DNA of 64,000 nt from Pedobacter heparinus DSM 2366 (GTDB taxonomy: Bacteria; Bacteroidota; Bacteroidia; Sphingobacteriales; Sphingobacteriaceae). A program made the position numbers and the translations under genes. The stretch lies in assembly GCF_000023825.1 (NCBI RefSeq), contig NC_013061.1, forward strand, positions 1,302,001 through 1,366,000, read 5' to 3'. Shown one piece after another: positions 43,746 to 52,889 of this stretch; position 1 is the stretch's first letter; every line of letters begins with the position of its first letter. The notes beneath the pieces were generated by a model that saw only the letters and a list, made by a program, of their open reading frames with translations, had not been told where the DNA came from and did not search any database.

Positions 43746-43761
43746 AAGCAATCGATTGCTT
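43746..43761 (+). promoter_or_regulatory. LacI-type operator of the first pectinesterase gene
   Basis: AAGCAATCGATTGCTT is a perfect 16-base palindrome with the central CG typical of LacI-family sites. Its TTG (43756-43758) could serve as the -33 box for a -7 box TATATTTTG at 43782-43790 (23-base spacing), so a bound repressor would block the promoter. Confidence 0.8.
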
Positions 43762-43840
43762 CGTTTTTATTGGTTAACATTTATATTTTGTAGTTGTATC
43801 TGTTGATTTAAAGTAGCGTGCTAAAACAAATATTTAATAC

Positions 43841-44878
43841 ATGCAATTTGAATACGTAAAAAAGAGCCTTAAAATTTTAAGCCTGGTGGTTTTAATGGCT
43901 TTACCTGATATTGCCCGGGCCCAGCAAAAATTTCCTGCGCTGATCATTGTAGCGCAGGATGGTAGCGGCGACTTTAAAACCATACAGGAAGCAGTCAATT
44001 CGGTTAGGGACCTTGGACAGCTTCAGGTAAAAATCACAATCAAAAAAGGTATTTATCATGAAAAACTGGTTATACCTTCATGGAAAAAACACATTTCACT
44101 CATAGGAGAGAATGCTGCAACAACGATCATTACCAATGCGGATTATTCAGGCAAAGCTTATGTTTCCGGTCCTGATGCTTTTGGAAAAGATAAATTCGGC
44201 ACTTTTAACTCCTACACTGTACTGGTGCAGGGCAGTGATTTTACTGCCGAGAATTTGACCATTGCCAATACTGCCGGCAGGGTGGGGCAGGCTGTTGCCC
44301 TGCATGTAGAGGCCGATAGGGTGGTAATAAAAAACTGCAGGCTTTTGGGTAACCAGGATACTTTATATACGGCAAACCCCGACAGCAGGCAGTATTATGT
44401 GAACTGCTATATAGAAGGGACTACCGATTTTATATTTGGTGAAGCTACGGCAGTATTCCAGACTTGTACCATTAACAGTCTGAGTAATTCCTATATTACT
44501 GCTGCAGCCACCAGTCCGGCGCAACAATATGGCTATGTATTTTTTGATTGCAGATTAACGGCGGATGCAGCGGCCAAGAAGGTTTTTCTTGGCAGGCCAT
44601 GGCGCCCTTATGCCAAAACAGTTTTTATCCGGACAAACATGGCAGGTCATATTGTGCCCGAGGGATGGAACGCCTGGCCGGGCGACGCCATGTTTCCAAA
44701 CAAGGAAAAAACCGCTTTTTATGCAGAATATGGGAGTACAGGTGAAGGGAGTTCCCATACAAAACGTGTAGCCTGGTCTAAGCAGCTTAGTACCAAAGCA
44801 GTTAAACAATATACACTAAAGCATATATTTTCGGGTAAAACTGCCTGGGTACCGAATAGTAATTCATCCGAATTTTAA
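43841..44878 (+). CDS. Pectinesterase, CE8 family (1)
   Basis: A 345-residue secreted pectin methylesterase with a right-handed beta-helix. The signal peptide ends IARAQQ. The family start GDFKTIQEAVNSV is present. Catalytic residues are visible: Asp173 in LGNQDTLYT, Asp196 in TTDFIFGEAT and Arg252 in LGRPWRPYAKTVF; the Gln of VGQAVALHV also fits the oxyanion position. It removes methyl esters from homogalacturonan so that GH28 and PL enzymes can act. It is 13 bases upstream of a GH43 gene and co-transcribed with it. Confidence 0.95.
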   Translation: MQFEYVKKSLKILSLVVLMALPDIARAQQKFPALIIVAQDGSGDFKTIQEAVNSVRDLGQLQVKITIKKGIYHEKLVIPSWKKHISLIGENAATTIITNADYSGKAYVSGPDAFGKDKFGTFNSYTVLVQGSDFTAENLTIANTAGRVGQAVALHVEADRVVIKNCRLLGNQDTLYTANPDSRQYYVNCYIEGTTDFIFGEATAVFQTCTINSLSNSYITAAATSPAQQYGYVFFDCRLTADAAAKKVFLGRPWRPYAKTVFIRTNMAGHIVPEGWNAWPGDAMFPNKEKTAFYAEYGSTGEGSSHTKRVAWSKQLSTKAVKQYTLKHIFSGKTAWVPNSNSSEF

Positions 44879-44891
44879 GATCCAAAATTTT

Positions 44892-46574
44892 ATGAAGCCT
44901 TGTTTTTCTATTTTAACTCTTGCTTTTTTTAGCCTGTTCTATATACCCGGCATTGATGCACAGCAAAAAAAGAATTTAAACATTACTCCTGCTCCTGCAG
45001 GGTATGTTTCAAAAGTATGGGTGGCCGATCAGGGGGATGGTACCTACAAAAATCCTGTGCTGAATGCTGATTATTCTGACCCCGATGCCATTCGGGTAGG
45101 TGATGATTTCTACCTGATCGCTTCCAGCTTTGATGCCGTTCCGGGTTTACCCATTTTGCACTCTAAAGATCTGGTGAACTGGAAAATTATAGGGCATGCG
45201 TTAAAAAGACAATTGCCTTTGGATCATTTTCAAAAAACACAGCATGGAAATGGCGTATGGGCACCTGCTATCCGTTACCATAAGGATGAATTTTATATCT
45301 ATTATCCTGATCCGGATTTTGGCATCTATCTTACTAAGGCCAAAACGATCACCGGTCCCTGGACTGAACCCGTACTGGTAGCGCCTGGTAAAGGTTTGAT
45401 AGATCCATGCCCCCTTTGGGATGCGGATGGCAGGGTATACCTTGCTTTTGCATTTGCGGGAAGTCGTGCTGGTATAAAAAGTGTGATTGCAGTGAAACAG
45501 CTGAATGCAGAAGGCAACCAAGCCATAGATGAAGGTACAATTGTATATGATGGACATGAAATTGACCCAACCATAGAGGGACCGAAGTTTTATAAACGCA
45601 ATGGTTATTATTATATTTTTGCACCCTCGGGTGGCGTTGCTACAGGCTGGCAACTGGTGCTCCGTGCTAAAAATATATATGGCCCTTATGAGCGTAAAGT
45701 AGTCATGTCACAGGGAAAAAGCCTGGTTAACGGACCTCATCAGGGTGCCTGGGTAAATACACAAACGGGCGAAGACTGGTTCCTGCATTTTCAGGATAAA
45801 GATGCGTATGGCAGGGTGGTACACCTTCAGCCTATGAAATGGGTAAATGACTGGCCGGTAATAGGTATGGATGCAGATGGTGATGGTAACGGAAATCCGG
45901 TTATGCACTATAAAAATCCTTCAGTAGGCAAAGTCTACCCCATCAATACCCCGGCAGAAAGCGATGAATTTAACAATGTCGGTTTGGGCCTTCAATGGCA
46001 ATGGCAAGCCAATCCCCTGACCACGTATGCTTTTGCAGATGCTGCCAAAGGAAGCCTTAAATTATATACCCAGCAAATTCCTGCTGAGGCCAAAAACTTA
46101 TGGGATGTGCCAAATGTATTGCTGCAAAAATTTCCGGCAGATGAATTTGTAGCCACCACAAAGCTCACTTTTAATCCTAACCCAAAGCTGGAAAATGAAA
46201 AGACCGGATTGGTGGTGATGGGTTTAACCTATGCAAACATCGCCATCAGGAGTAAGAAAGATGGCTTGCAGCTGGTTACCGTAATCTGCGAAAAAGCAGA
46301 TAAGGGAAATGCGGAAAAGGAAAGTCTGGTTACCAAATTAAAAACACCCACAGTTTATTTACGCTTAACAGTACAAAATGGGGCAAAATGTAAGTTTAGT
46401 TATAGCCTTGATGGCGAAAGGTTTATAGATTCCGGACTTAGTTTTGAGGCTAGCCCCGGCAAATGGATTGGAGCCAAAATGGGTCTTTTTGCGACAAGGG
46501 AAGACCAGATCAATGATTCGGGGTATGCAGATTATGACTGGTTCAGGGTGGAGGCATTAAATCTTACTTTTTAA
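44892..46574 (+). CDS. Glycoside hydrolase family 43 with C-terminal beta-sandwich
   Basis: A 560-residue secreted GH43 enzyme (signal about 1-23, PGIDAQ). The five-bladed beta-propeller covers about 50-330: NPVLNADYSDPDAIRVGDDF carries the catalytic base Asp, PLWDADGRVYLAFAF the pKa-modulating Asp, and EIDPTIEGPKFYKRNGYYYI the general acid Glu. A concanavalin-like beta-xylosidase C2 domain covers about 365-555 (SDEFNNVGLGLQWQWQANP). This layout is that of beta-xylosidase / arabinofuranosidase GH43 members. In a pectin locus it probably acts on arabinose or xylose side chains. Its 3' end overlaps the convergent lacI gene by 18 bases. Confidence 0.93.
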   Translation: MKPCFSILTLAFFSLFYIPGIDAQQKKNLNITPAPAGYVSKVWVADQGDGTYKNPVLNADYSDPDAIRVGDDFYLIASSFDAVPGLPILHSKDLVNWKIIGHALKRQLPLDHFQKTQHGNGVWAPAIRYHKDEFYIYYPDPDFGIYLTKAKTITGPWTEPVLVAPGKGLIDPCPLWDADGRVYLAFAFAGSRAGIKSVIAVKQLNAEGNQAIDEGTIVYDGHEIDPTIEGPKFYKRNGYYYIFAPSGGVATGWQLVLRAKNIYGPYERKVVMSQGKSLVNGPHQGAWVNTQTGEDWFLHFQDKDAYGRVVHLQPMKWVNDWPVIGMDADGDGNGNPVMHYKNPSVGKVYPINTPAESDEFNNVGLGLQWQWQANPLTTYAFADAAKGSLKLYTQQIPAEAKNLWDVPNVLLQKFPADEFVATTKLTFNPNPKLENEKTGLVVMGLTYANIAIRSKKDGLQLVTVICEKADKGNAEKESLVTKLKTPTVYLRLTVQNGAKCKFSYSLDGERFIDSGLSFEASPGKWIGAKMGLFATREDQINDSGYADYDWFRVEALNLTF

Positions 46575-47591
46575 CGTCGACTTTCGGATGATCAGTTCCG
46601 GCTGGATGTTCACAACTTTGTCTTTACGTCCATTTGTAACTGAATCCAGTTCCTGAAAATAAAGCTGGGCAATAGTTTTACCCATGAGTGTGCTATGCTG
46701 ATCAATAGTGGTTATCATAGGAGTGGTAATTTCTGTAAAAGATTCATTTGAATAGCCGCAAATGCCCAAATCTCGCGGTACACTGATGTTCATTTCGTTG
46801 GCTACCTCCAATACACCCAATGCTGCAAAGTCGGAAGTAGAAGCGAATATCGCATCAGGTGGGTTAGGCAATCCGAGCAACTTTCTGGTAGCTATAGCCC
46901 CTAAATCCTTCGTCCAGGCATTTTCAACAATCAGTTCAGGAATTACAGGCATGCCATTTTTGCGGAGCGCCTTTAAGTAACCGGCCTTACGCTGCCTGAA
47001 AATGTTTAAGTTTTGAGGGCCTTCCAGCAAGGCAATACGTTTATACCCTTCGGCAATTAAATGTTCCACCGCTTCCCTCGAGGCACTTTCATTGTCGTTT
47101 GTCACTTTAAATGTATCCAGTTCATCTGCTACACGGTCAAACTGGATCAATGAAATGCCCTGTTCCTTGATGTTCTTTAAATGGTCATCACTCTCGAAAT
47201 CTGCACTTACAGAGATGATGATACAGCTTACATCCTGGTTAACCAGGGTGTTTATACATTTGATTTCCCTTGCGGCCAATTCATTAGACTGGCATATAAT
47301 CAGGTTGTAGCCCTGCTGATAAGTTATCTCTTCGATACCAGCAATTACATTGGCAAAAAAATTCTGGTTAATTCTGGGTACAACAACACCAATGGTACGG
47401 TTATGGCCTTTGCGTAGGTTAGAGGCCATGCTGTTGGCCTTGTAGTTCAGCTCTTCGGCGGTTTTTAAAATTAACTCCCTTGTTGCGGTGCTGATGTTCC
47501 TGCTGTGATTCAATGCCCTTGAAACTGATGACGGATTTAAATTAAGCTTTTTGGCGATGTCATATATCGTTGCCCTTTTTGGCTGTTTCAT
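46557..47591 (-). CDS. LacI-family transcriptional regulator 2 (pectin locus)
   Basis: A 344-residue LacI regulator: HTH YDIAKKLNLNPSSVSRALN, hinge KANSMASNLRKGHNRTIGVV, then effector domain FANVIAGIEEITYQQGYNLI, DVSCIIISVSADFESDDHL, RKAGYLKALRKNGMPVIPEL and PDAIFASTSDFAALGVLEV. The sequence is clearly distinct from regulator 1. It is divergent from the symporter gene; the palindromic operator at 47653 lies between them. It may control the symporter and itself. Confidence 0.95.
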   Translation of the reverse strand: MKQPKRATIYDIAKKLNLNPSSVSRALNHSRNISTATRELILKTAEELNYKANSMASNLRKGHNRTIGVVVPRINQNFFANVIAGIEEITYQQGYNLIICQSNELAAREIKCINTLVNQDVSCIIISVSADFESDDHLKNIKEQGISLIQFDRVADELDTFKVTNDNESASREAVEHLIAEGYKRIALLEGPQNLNIFRQRKAGYLKALRKNGMPVIPELIVENAWTKDLGAIATRKLLGLPNPPDAIFASTSDFAALGVLEVANEMNISVPRDLGICGYSNESFTEITTPMITTIDQHSTLMGKTIAQLYFQELDSVTNGRKDKVVNIQPELIIRKSTLKSKI

Positions 47592-47652
47592 GGTTGTTCC
47601 GGTATAATTTTATAAACTCATGTAATCAAACAAATATGCTGAAATTATTTTT

Positions 47653-47668
47653 AAGCAATCGATTGCGA
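47653..47668 (+). promoter_or_regulatory. LacI-type operator of the symporter gene
   Basis: AAGCAATCGATTGCGA contains the perfect 12-base palindrome GCAATCGATTGC, identical in its core to the site at 43746. Its TTG is 21 bases upstream of TATTTTCG (47688-47695), a -7-like box, so the operator overlaps the presumed -33 region. Confidence 0.75.
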
Positions 47669-47724
47669 TTTTAAGTAATCTTTACTTATTTTCGTTCAAC
47701 CAAATTAAATCAATAAACAAATTT

Positions 47725-49413
47725 ATGAAAACTCTTGGAACACTCGACTATGCCGTATTCCTGGTCTACTTTTTAATTGTTGCATGTTATGGATGGTGGG
47801 TGTACCGTCAAAAAAAGGCACAGAAAGAGAATTCCAAAGACTTTTTTCTCGCTAAGGATTCTCTGACCTGGTGGGCTATAGGGGCCTCGCTCATTGCCTC
47901 TAATATTTCTGCGGAACAATTTATAGGTATGAGCGGTTCAGGATTCAAAATGGGTCTTGCCATAGCTACCTACGAATGGATGGCAGCGGCAACTTTAATT
48001 ATTGTGGCCGTTTTCTTTATCCCCGTATACCTTAAAAATAAGATTTATACCATGCCTCAGTTTCTGCACCAGCGGTATAACGGTACGGTAGCCATGATCA
48101 TGGCTATTTTCTGGCTGTTGTTATATGTGGTGGTAAACCTTACTTCAATTCTTTACCTGGGGGCACTGGCCATACACAGCATATCGGGCATCAATACCCA
48201 GGCCTGTATGTATATACTGGCGGTTTTTGCCATTATCATTACACTTGGAGGGATGAAAGTAATTGGTTATACTGATGTAGTTCAGGTGTTTTTTCTGATC
48301 CTCGGTGGTTTGGCCACTACTTATCTTGCCCTGGATCTGGTTGCCACACATTTTGGCTCAAGCGGGGTGCTAAAAGGTTTTAACCTGCTAACAACACATG
48401 CAGAAGAACATTTCCACATGATCTTTAAAAAAGACAATGAAAATTACCTGGACCTGCCGGGGCTTACCGTGCTGATCGGGGGGATGTGGATTGTAAACCT
48501 CAACTATTGGGGCTGTAACCAGTATATTACGCAACGTGCCCTGGGGGCCGATTTAAAAACAGCCCGTTCCGGTATCCTGTTTGCCTCTTTTCTGAAGTTA
48601 TTAATGCCGGTAATTGTTGTATTGCCAGGAATTGCCGCTTATGTACTCTATAAAGAAGGTTACGGAGATTTTAAGACCAGTATGAGCCAGGGTGGGGAAG
48701 TTGTTCCGGATACGGCTTATCCCGTATTGCTGAACCTGCTTCCTGCAGGGTTAAAAGGATTGTCATTTGCAGCGCTCACTGCCGCAGTAGTAGCCTCTCT
48801 TGCCGGCAAGGCCAACAGCATTGCCACTATCTTTACACTCGATATTTACAAAAAGGTAATCAACAAGGATGCGCATGAAGATAAGCAGGTCGTAATTGGC
48901 AGATGGACGGTAATTTCTGCGATGCTCATTGCCATTGTGATTGCACCATTTCTAGGCATTGATAAAAAGGGAGGGTTCCAGTTCATACAGGAATATACAG
49001 GCTTCTTTTCTCCTGGTATCTTTGCGATGTTCATTTTAGGTTTCTTCTGGAAAAAAACCACTTCAAATGCAGCATTATTTGCTACTGTAGGTGGCTTTGC
49101 CCTGTCAGTAGTTTTAAAGTTCCTGCCTTTTGTTATGAACCTGGAATTTTTAAGTGCCTCTGGCTTTTCAAAGCTTGTGCAACAGAAAGATGGTACCATG
49201 CTTTACGAGATCCCTTTCCTGGACCGGATGGGCCTTGTCTTCATCATCTGTATGGTAGTTATGTTCCTCATCAGTATAGTTGAAACCAGCAGGGGGGTAG
49301 TGGCCAAAGGACTTGAAATAGATGGCAGTATGTTTAAAACCAACAAAGGTTTTGCTGTAGGTGCATTAATTGTCTGCGGTTTGCTGGTGGCCTTATATAC
49401 CATTTACTGGTAA
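47725..49413 (+). CDS. Sodium/solute symporter, SSS family (SglT-like)
   Basis: A 562-residue inner-membrane transporter with about 14 hydrophobic segments. Family features are DSLTWWAIGASLIASNISAE and QFIGMSGSGFKMGLAIATYE near the N-terminus, WGCNQYITQRALGADLKTA, and FAALTAAVVASLAGKANSIA in the sodium-binding bundle region. Members move sugars or sugar acids with Na+. The operator and the neighbouring pectinases suggest that galacturonate or small oligogalacturonides are the substrate, which is inference. Confidence 0.94.
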   Translation: MKTLGTLDYAVFLVYFLIVACYGWWVYRQKKAQKENSKDFFLAKDSLTWWAIGASLIASNISAEQFIGMSGSGFKMGLAIATYEWMAAATLIIVAVFFIPVYLKNKIYTMPQFLHQRYNGTVAMIMAIFWLLLYVVVNLTSILYLGALAIHSISGINTQACMYILAVFAIIITLGGMKVIGYTDVVQVFFLILGGLATTYLALDLVATHFGSSGVLKGFNLLTTHAEEHFHMIFKKDNENYLDLPGLTVLIGGMWIVNLNYWGCNQYITQRALGADLKTARSGILFASFLKLLMPVIVVLPGIAAYVLYKEGYGDFKTSMSQGGEVVPDTAYPVLLNLLPAGLKGLSFAALTAAVVASLAGKANSIATIFTLDIYKKVINKDAHEDKQVVIGRWTVISAMLIAIVIAPFLGIDKKGGFQFIQEYTGFFSPGIFAMFILGFFWKKTTSNAALFATVGGFALSVVLKFLPFVMNLEFLSASGFSKLVQQKDGTMLYEIPFLDRMGLVFIICMVVMFLISIVETSRGVVAKGLEIDGSMFKTNKGFAVGALIVCGLLVALYTIYW

Positions 49414-49445
49414 GCTGTTAGCTTCCAGTTTCTTGAAAGCCAGAT

Positions 49446-49489
49446 AAGCCATGGTTGTTTCCGTTAAAAGCAGGAAACAACCATGGCTT
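49446..49489 (+). terminator. Terminator after the symporter gene
   Basis: A perfect 17-base inverted repeat, AAGCCATGGTTGTTTCC and GGAAACAACCATGGCTT, has a ten-base loop and is followed by TAGTTTTATT. It starts 32 bases after the stop codon. Confidence 0.85.
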
Positions 49490-49560
49490 TAGTTTTATTG
49501 AAAATCCTTCTTACGTGGCTGATTATCAATATGAAATCCTTCCTCTGATCTCCGTTTTTC

Positions 49561-49603
49561 CGGCAACGATTGCACAAATTTACTTGTCGAAACGTATAAT
49601 TTG
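49561..49603 (+). promoter_or_regulatory. Operator and promoter of the pectin SusCD operon
   Basis: CGGCAACGATTGCAC (49561-49575) is a LacI-type site whose right half equals that of the palindromic operators. Its TTG (49570-49572) is about 22 bases upstream of TATAATTTG (49595-49603), a good -7 box, 73 bases before the susC ATG. Confidence 0.6.
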
Positions 49604-49676
49604 TGTTAGAAAACAATGTAACTTGTTTACAGGAGTACCGGTAAGGTATTCTTTACTAACCAAATATAATTAACGT

Positions 49677-52600
49677 ATGAAAAGAATTTTACTATTATTT
49701 AGTATGCTCATCCTATGTTTCGGATTAGCAGATGCCCAGCAAACCAGGCAAATAACGGGCAAGGTAACAGACAAAACGAGCAAACAATCTATTCCCGGAG
49801 TATCTGTAACTGTAAAAGGTGCCGGCAATGTGGTCAGCACAGATGAAAAGGGACAATTTAAAATAAATGTTCCTGCAACCGGAAACATTGTTTTGATTGC
49901 CAGATACGTAGGTTATAAACCTCAGGAAATTACGGTAGGAAATGAGTCCAAAATTAACTTCGTACTCGAAGAAAACATTTCCTCATTGGATGAAGTGGTG
50001 ATCAATATTGGTTACGGTACAGTACGTAAAAAAGACCTGACGGGTGCTGTTTCTTCTGTAGGTGCAGATGTAATTGCTGCTGCACCGGTTTCTTCAGCTT
50101 TAGAAGCTATTCAAGGGCGTGTAGCGGGGGTAAACATTACTTCAACAGAAGGCTCGCCTGATGCCGAAATGGTGGTAAGGGTAAGGGGCGGTGGCTCAAT
50201 TACACAGAGTAATTCTCCGCTTTACATTGTAGATGGATTCCCGGTAGCCTCTATATCTGACATCGCACCGCAGGATATCGAATCGGTTGATATCTTAAAA
50301 GATGCTTCTTCCACAGCTATTTATGGTTCAAGGGGTGCCAATGGGGTGGTACTGGTTACCACAAAAGGTGGTAAAAGTGGTAAAACGAATATCAGCTATA
50401 ATGTATTTACCGGTACCAGAAAACTAGCCAATAAACTGGATGTTTTAACACCTTTTGATTATGCATCCTGGCAGTACGAAAGAGCACTTTTGAGCAATGC
50501 ACTCGATGTGTATACCAAATATCTGGGCAACTATCAGGATATAGACCTTTACAGAAATACACCGGCCAACGATTGGCAGGAGCTGGTTTTTGGCAGGACA
50601 GGTACTACTTTTAACCAGAACCTGAACATCAGCGGAGGGGGTGAAAAAACAAAATATAGCCTTAGCCATAGTTTTGTAAAAGACAAATCCATTATGCAGC
50701 TCTCCAGTTATGAACGGCAAAACGTTAACTTTAAAATGAACCATAAACTGTACAGTAAGCTTACACTGGATGTTGGACTACGTTATGCAGATACTAAAAC
50801 AAAAGGCGGGGGCGTAAATGAACAGAATGAGGTATCTTCTGCAGATTCGCGTTTAAAAAACGCCATGATCTATCCGCCATTTCCAATACAGGGGCTTACT
50901 ACAACTACTGAAACGGATGATACATTTAATTTGTATGATCCATTGGTATCTATTTCTGATAATGACCAATACATCCACCGTAAAACCTATAATTTAAGTG
51001 CTGCACTTACCTACGAAATCATAGATAACCTTAAGTTGCGCTCAGAAGTCGGTTATGACGGTTACAGAAATGACCAGGACCGGTTTTATGGTACAACAAC
51101 CTATTATGTAAGAAATGTACCCACCAGCGAAAACCAGAACCTTCCAGCAATTATTTTTTCCAATACCAACAGGAACAGCCTGAGAAATACAAATACGCTG
51201 AGCTATAGCTTCAATAAACTGTTGAAAAAAGACCACAATCTTACCGTATTGGCCGGACAGGAATTCATTAAAATTGAGGAAGGTACAATGACCAATGTAG
51301 TACATGGCTTCCCTAAAACATTTACTTTTCAGAACGCCAGGGTTTTGTCTACCCAGGGTAAGGCAAACTCCATAGATAATAATTTTTCCCCTGATGATAA
51401 GCTTTTGTCGTTTTTTGGCAGGGCCAATTATGATTATCTGGGCCGATATTTGTTAAGCGCGACATTCAGGGCCGACGGCTCTTCGAAATTTTCAACTGAA
51501 AACCGCTGGGGATATTTCCCTTCTGTTTCTGCAGCCTGGAGAATTTCAGAAGAGAGCTTTATGGAGGATACTAAATCATGGCTGGCAGACCTGAAATTAA
51601 GGGCCAGCTATGGTACTGCAGGGAATAACAATATTCCACCCGGACAAATCGCTCAAACGTTTCAAAATTCTACCACCACCTGGGTAAATGGGTTTAACAG
51701 CTATTGGGCACCATCCAAAATTATGGCCAATCCGGATTTGAAATGGGAAACCACTGTTACAAGGAATATTGGTGTCGATTTTGCCCTGTTTAATTCTAAA
51801 GTTACAGGTACAATTGATGCCTATTTGAACCGCACAAACGACCTTTTAATTCAATTCCCGGTTTCAGGAACTGGTTATGATTTTCAGTTCCGGAACATTG
51901 GAAAAACCCAGAATAAAGGTTTAGAGTTCTCGGCAAGCTGGAACGCGGTAAAGAAATCCAATTTTGATCTGTCTGTGAATGCAAATATAAGTTTCAATAG
52001 AAATAAGGTAATTTCATTAGGTACAGTAAAAAACATTAACGGTACATCCGGATGGGCCTCAACAGAAATTGGTGTGGATTATCTGGTAGAAGAAGGAGCC
52101 TCGATTGGCAGAATTTACGGCTACCAGAGTGATGGCAGGTATGAAGTTTCAGATTTTACGGGATACAATGCTGCCACAGGGAACTGGACATTAAAAGATG
52201 GTGTAGCCGATGCAAGTACGGTTATTAGTACGCTGCGTCCGGGATCTATGAAACTTAAAAATCTTACGGGCGACCTGAAGATTGATCAGAACGATAAGAC
52301 TGTAATTGGGAATGCCAATCCCCTGCATACAGGTGGCTTTTCTATCAATTCCAGAATCTATAGTTTTGATATAGGTGCTTTCTTTAACTGGAGTTATGGC
52401 AACGATATCTATAATGCAAATAAAATAGAATACACTTCTACCAGTAAGTACAATTCAAGAAACATGATCTCAACTATGGCAACGGGCAATCGCTGGACAA
52501 ACCTGCGGGCAGATGGGACGATCAGTAACGATCCGGCCGAATTGACTGCTATGAACGCGAATACCACGCTCTGGTCGCCCTATATGAGGTCTTTTGTGTT

Positions 52601-52868
52601 GAGCGACTGGGCCATAGAAGATGGATCTTTTTTAAGGTTGTCTACCATAACACTGGGTTATACCCTACCCAGAAATTTATCAGCTAAACTAAAAATGCAA
52701 AAATTAAGATTATATGCATCAGCTTATAATTTATGGCTGTTAACCGATTATTCAGGGTTTGACCCCGAAGTTTCGACAAGGCGCAAAACAGGGTTAACGC
52801 CGGGAGTTGATTATTCAGCTTATCCAAGAAGCAGATCTTTTGTTTTTGGATTGAATGTTAATTTTTAG
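49677..52868 (+). CDS. SusC/RagA-family TonB-dependent receptor (pectin locus)
   Basis: A 1063-residue outer-membrane importer. Signal peptide (about 1-21, GLADAQ), carboxypeptidase-regulatory-like domain (about 25-105, ITGKVTDKTSKQSIPGVSVT), TonB-box-like LDEVVINIGYGTVRKKDLTG, plug (IQGRVAGVNITS, VRVRGGGSITQSNSPLYIVD, AIYGSRGANGVVLVTTKGGK) and barrel ending SFVFGLNVNF. No STN domain, so it does not signal through FecR; control is expected from the LacI sites. It forms a pair with the SusD 21 bases downstream. Confidence 0.95.
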   Translation: MKRILLLFSMLILCFGLADAQQTRQITGKVTDKTSKQSIPGVSVTVKGAGNVVSTDEKGQFKINVPATGNIVLIARYVGYKPQEITVGNESKINFVLEENISSLDEVVINIGYGTVRKKDLTGAVSSVGADVIAAAPVSSALEAIQGRVAGVNITSTEGSPDAEMVVRVRGGGSITQSNSPLYIVDGFPVASISDIAPQDIESVDILKDASSTAIYGSRGANGVVLVTTKGGKSGKTNISYNVFTGTRKLANKLDVLTPFDYASWQYERALLSNALDVYTKYLGNYQDIDLYRNTPANDWQELVFGRTGTTFNQNLNISGGGEKTKYSLSHSFVKDKSIMQLSSYERQNVNFKMNHKLYSKLTLDVGLRYADTKTKGGGVNEQNEVSSADSRLKNAMIYPPFPIQGLTTTTETDDTFNLYDPLVSISDNDQYIHRKTYNLSAALTYEIIDNLKLRSEVGYDGYRNDQDRFYGTTTYYVRNVPTSENQNLPAIIFSNTNRNSLRNTNTLSYSFNKLLKKDHNLTVLAGQEFIKIEEGTMTNVVHGFPKTFTFQNARVLSTQGKANSIDNNFSPDDKLLSFFGRANYDYLGRYLLSATFRADGSSKFSTENRWGYFPSVSAAWRISEESFMEDTKSWLADLKLRASYGTAGNNNIPPGQIAQTFQNSTTTWVNGFNSYWAPSKIMANPDLKWETTVTRNIGVDFALFNSKVTGTIDAYLNRTNDLLIQFPVSGTGYDFQFRNIGKTQNKGLEFSASWNAVKKSNFDLSVNANISFNRNKVISLGTVKNINGTSGWASTEIGVDYLVEEGASIGRIYGYQSDGRYEVSDFTGYNAATGNWTLKDGVADASTVISTLRPGSMKLKNLTGDLKIDQNDKTVIGNANPLHTGGFSINSRIYSFDIGAFFNWSYGNDIYNANKIEYTSTSKYNSRNMISTMATGNRWTNLRADGTISNDPAELTAMNANTTLWSPYMRSFVLSDWAIEDGSFLRLSTITLGYTLPRNLSAKLKMQKLRLYASAYNLWLLTDYSGFDPEVSTRRKTGLTPGVDYSAYPRSRSFVFGLNVNF

Positions 52869-52889
52869 GACACTATTAATTTTAAGAAA

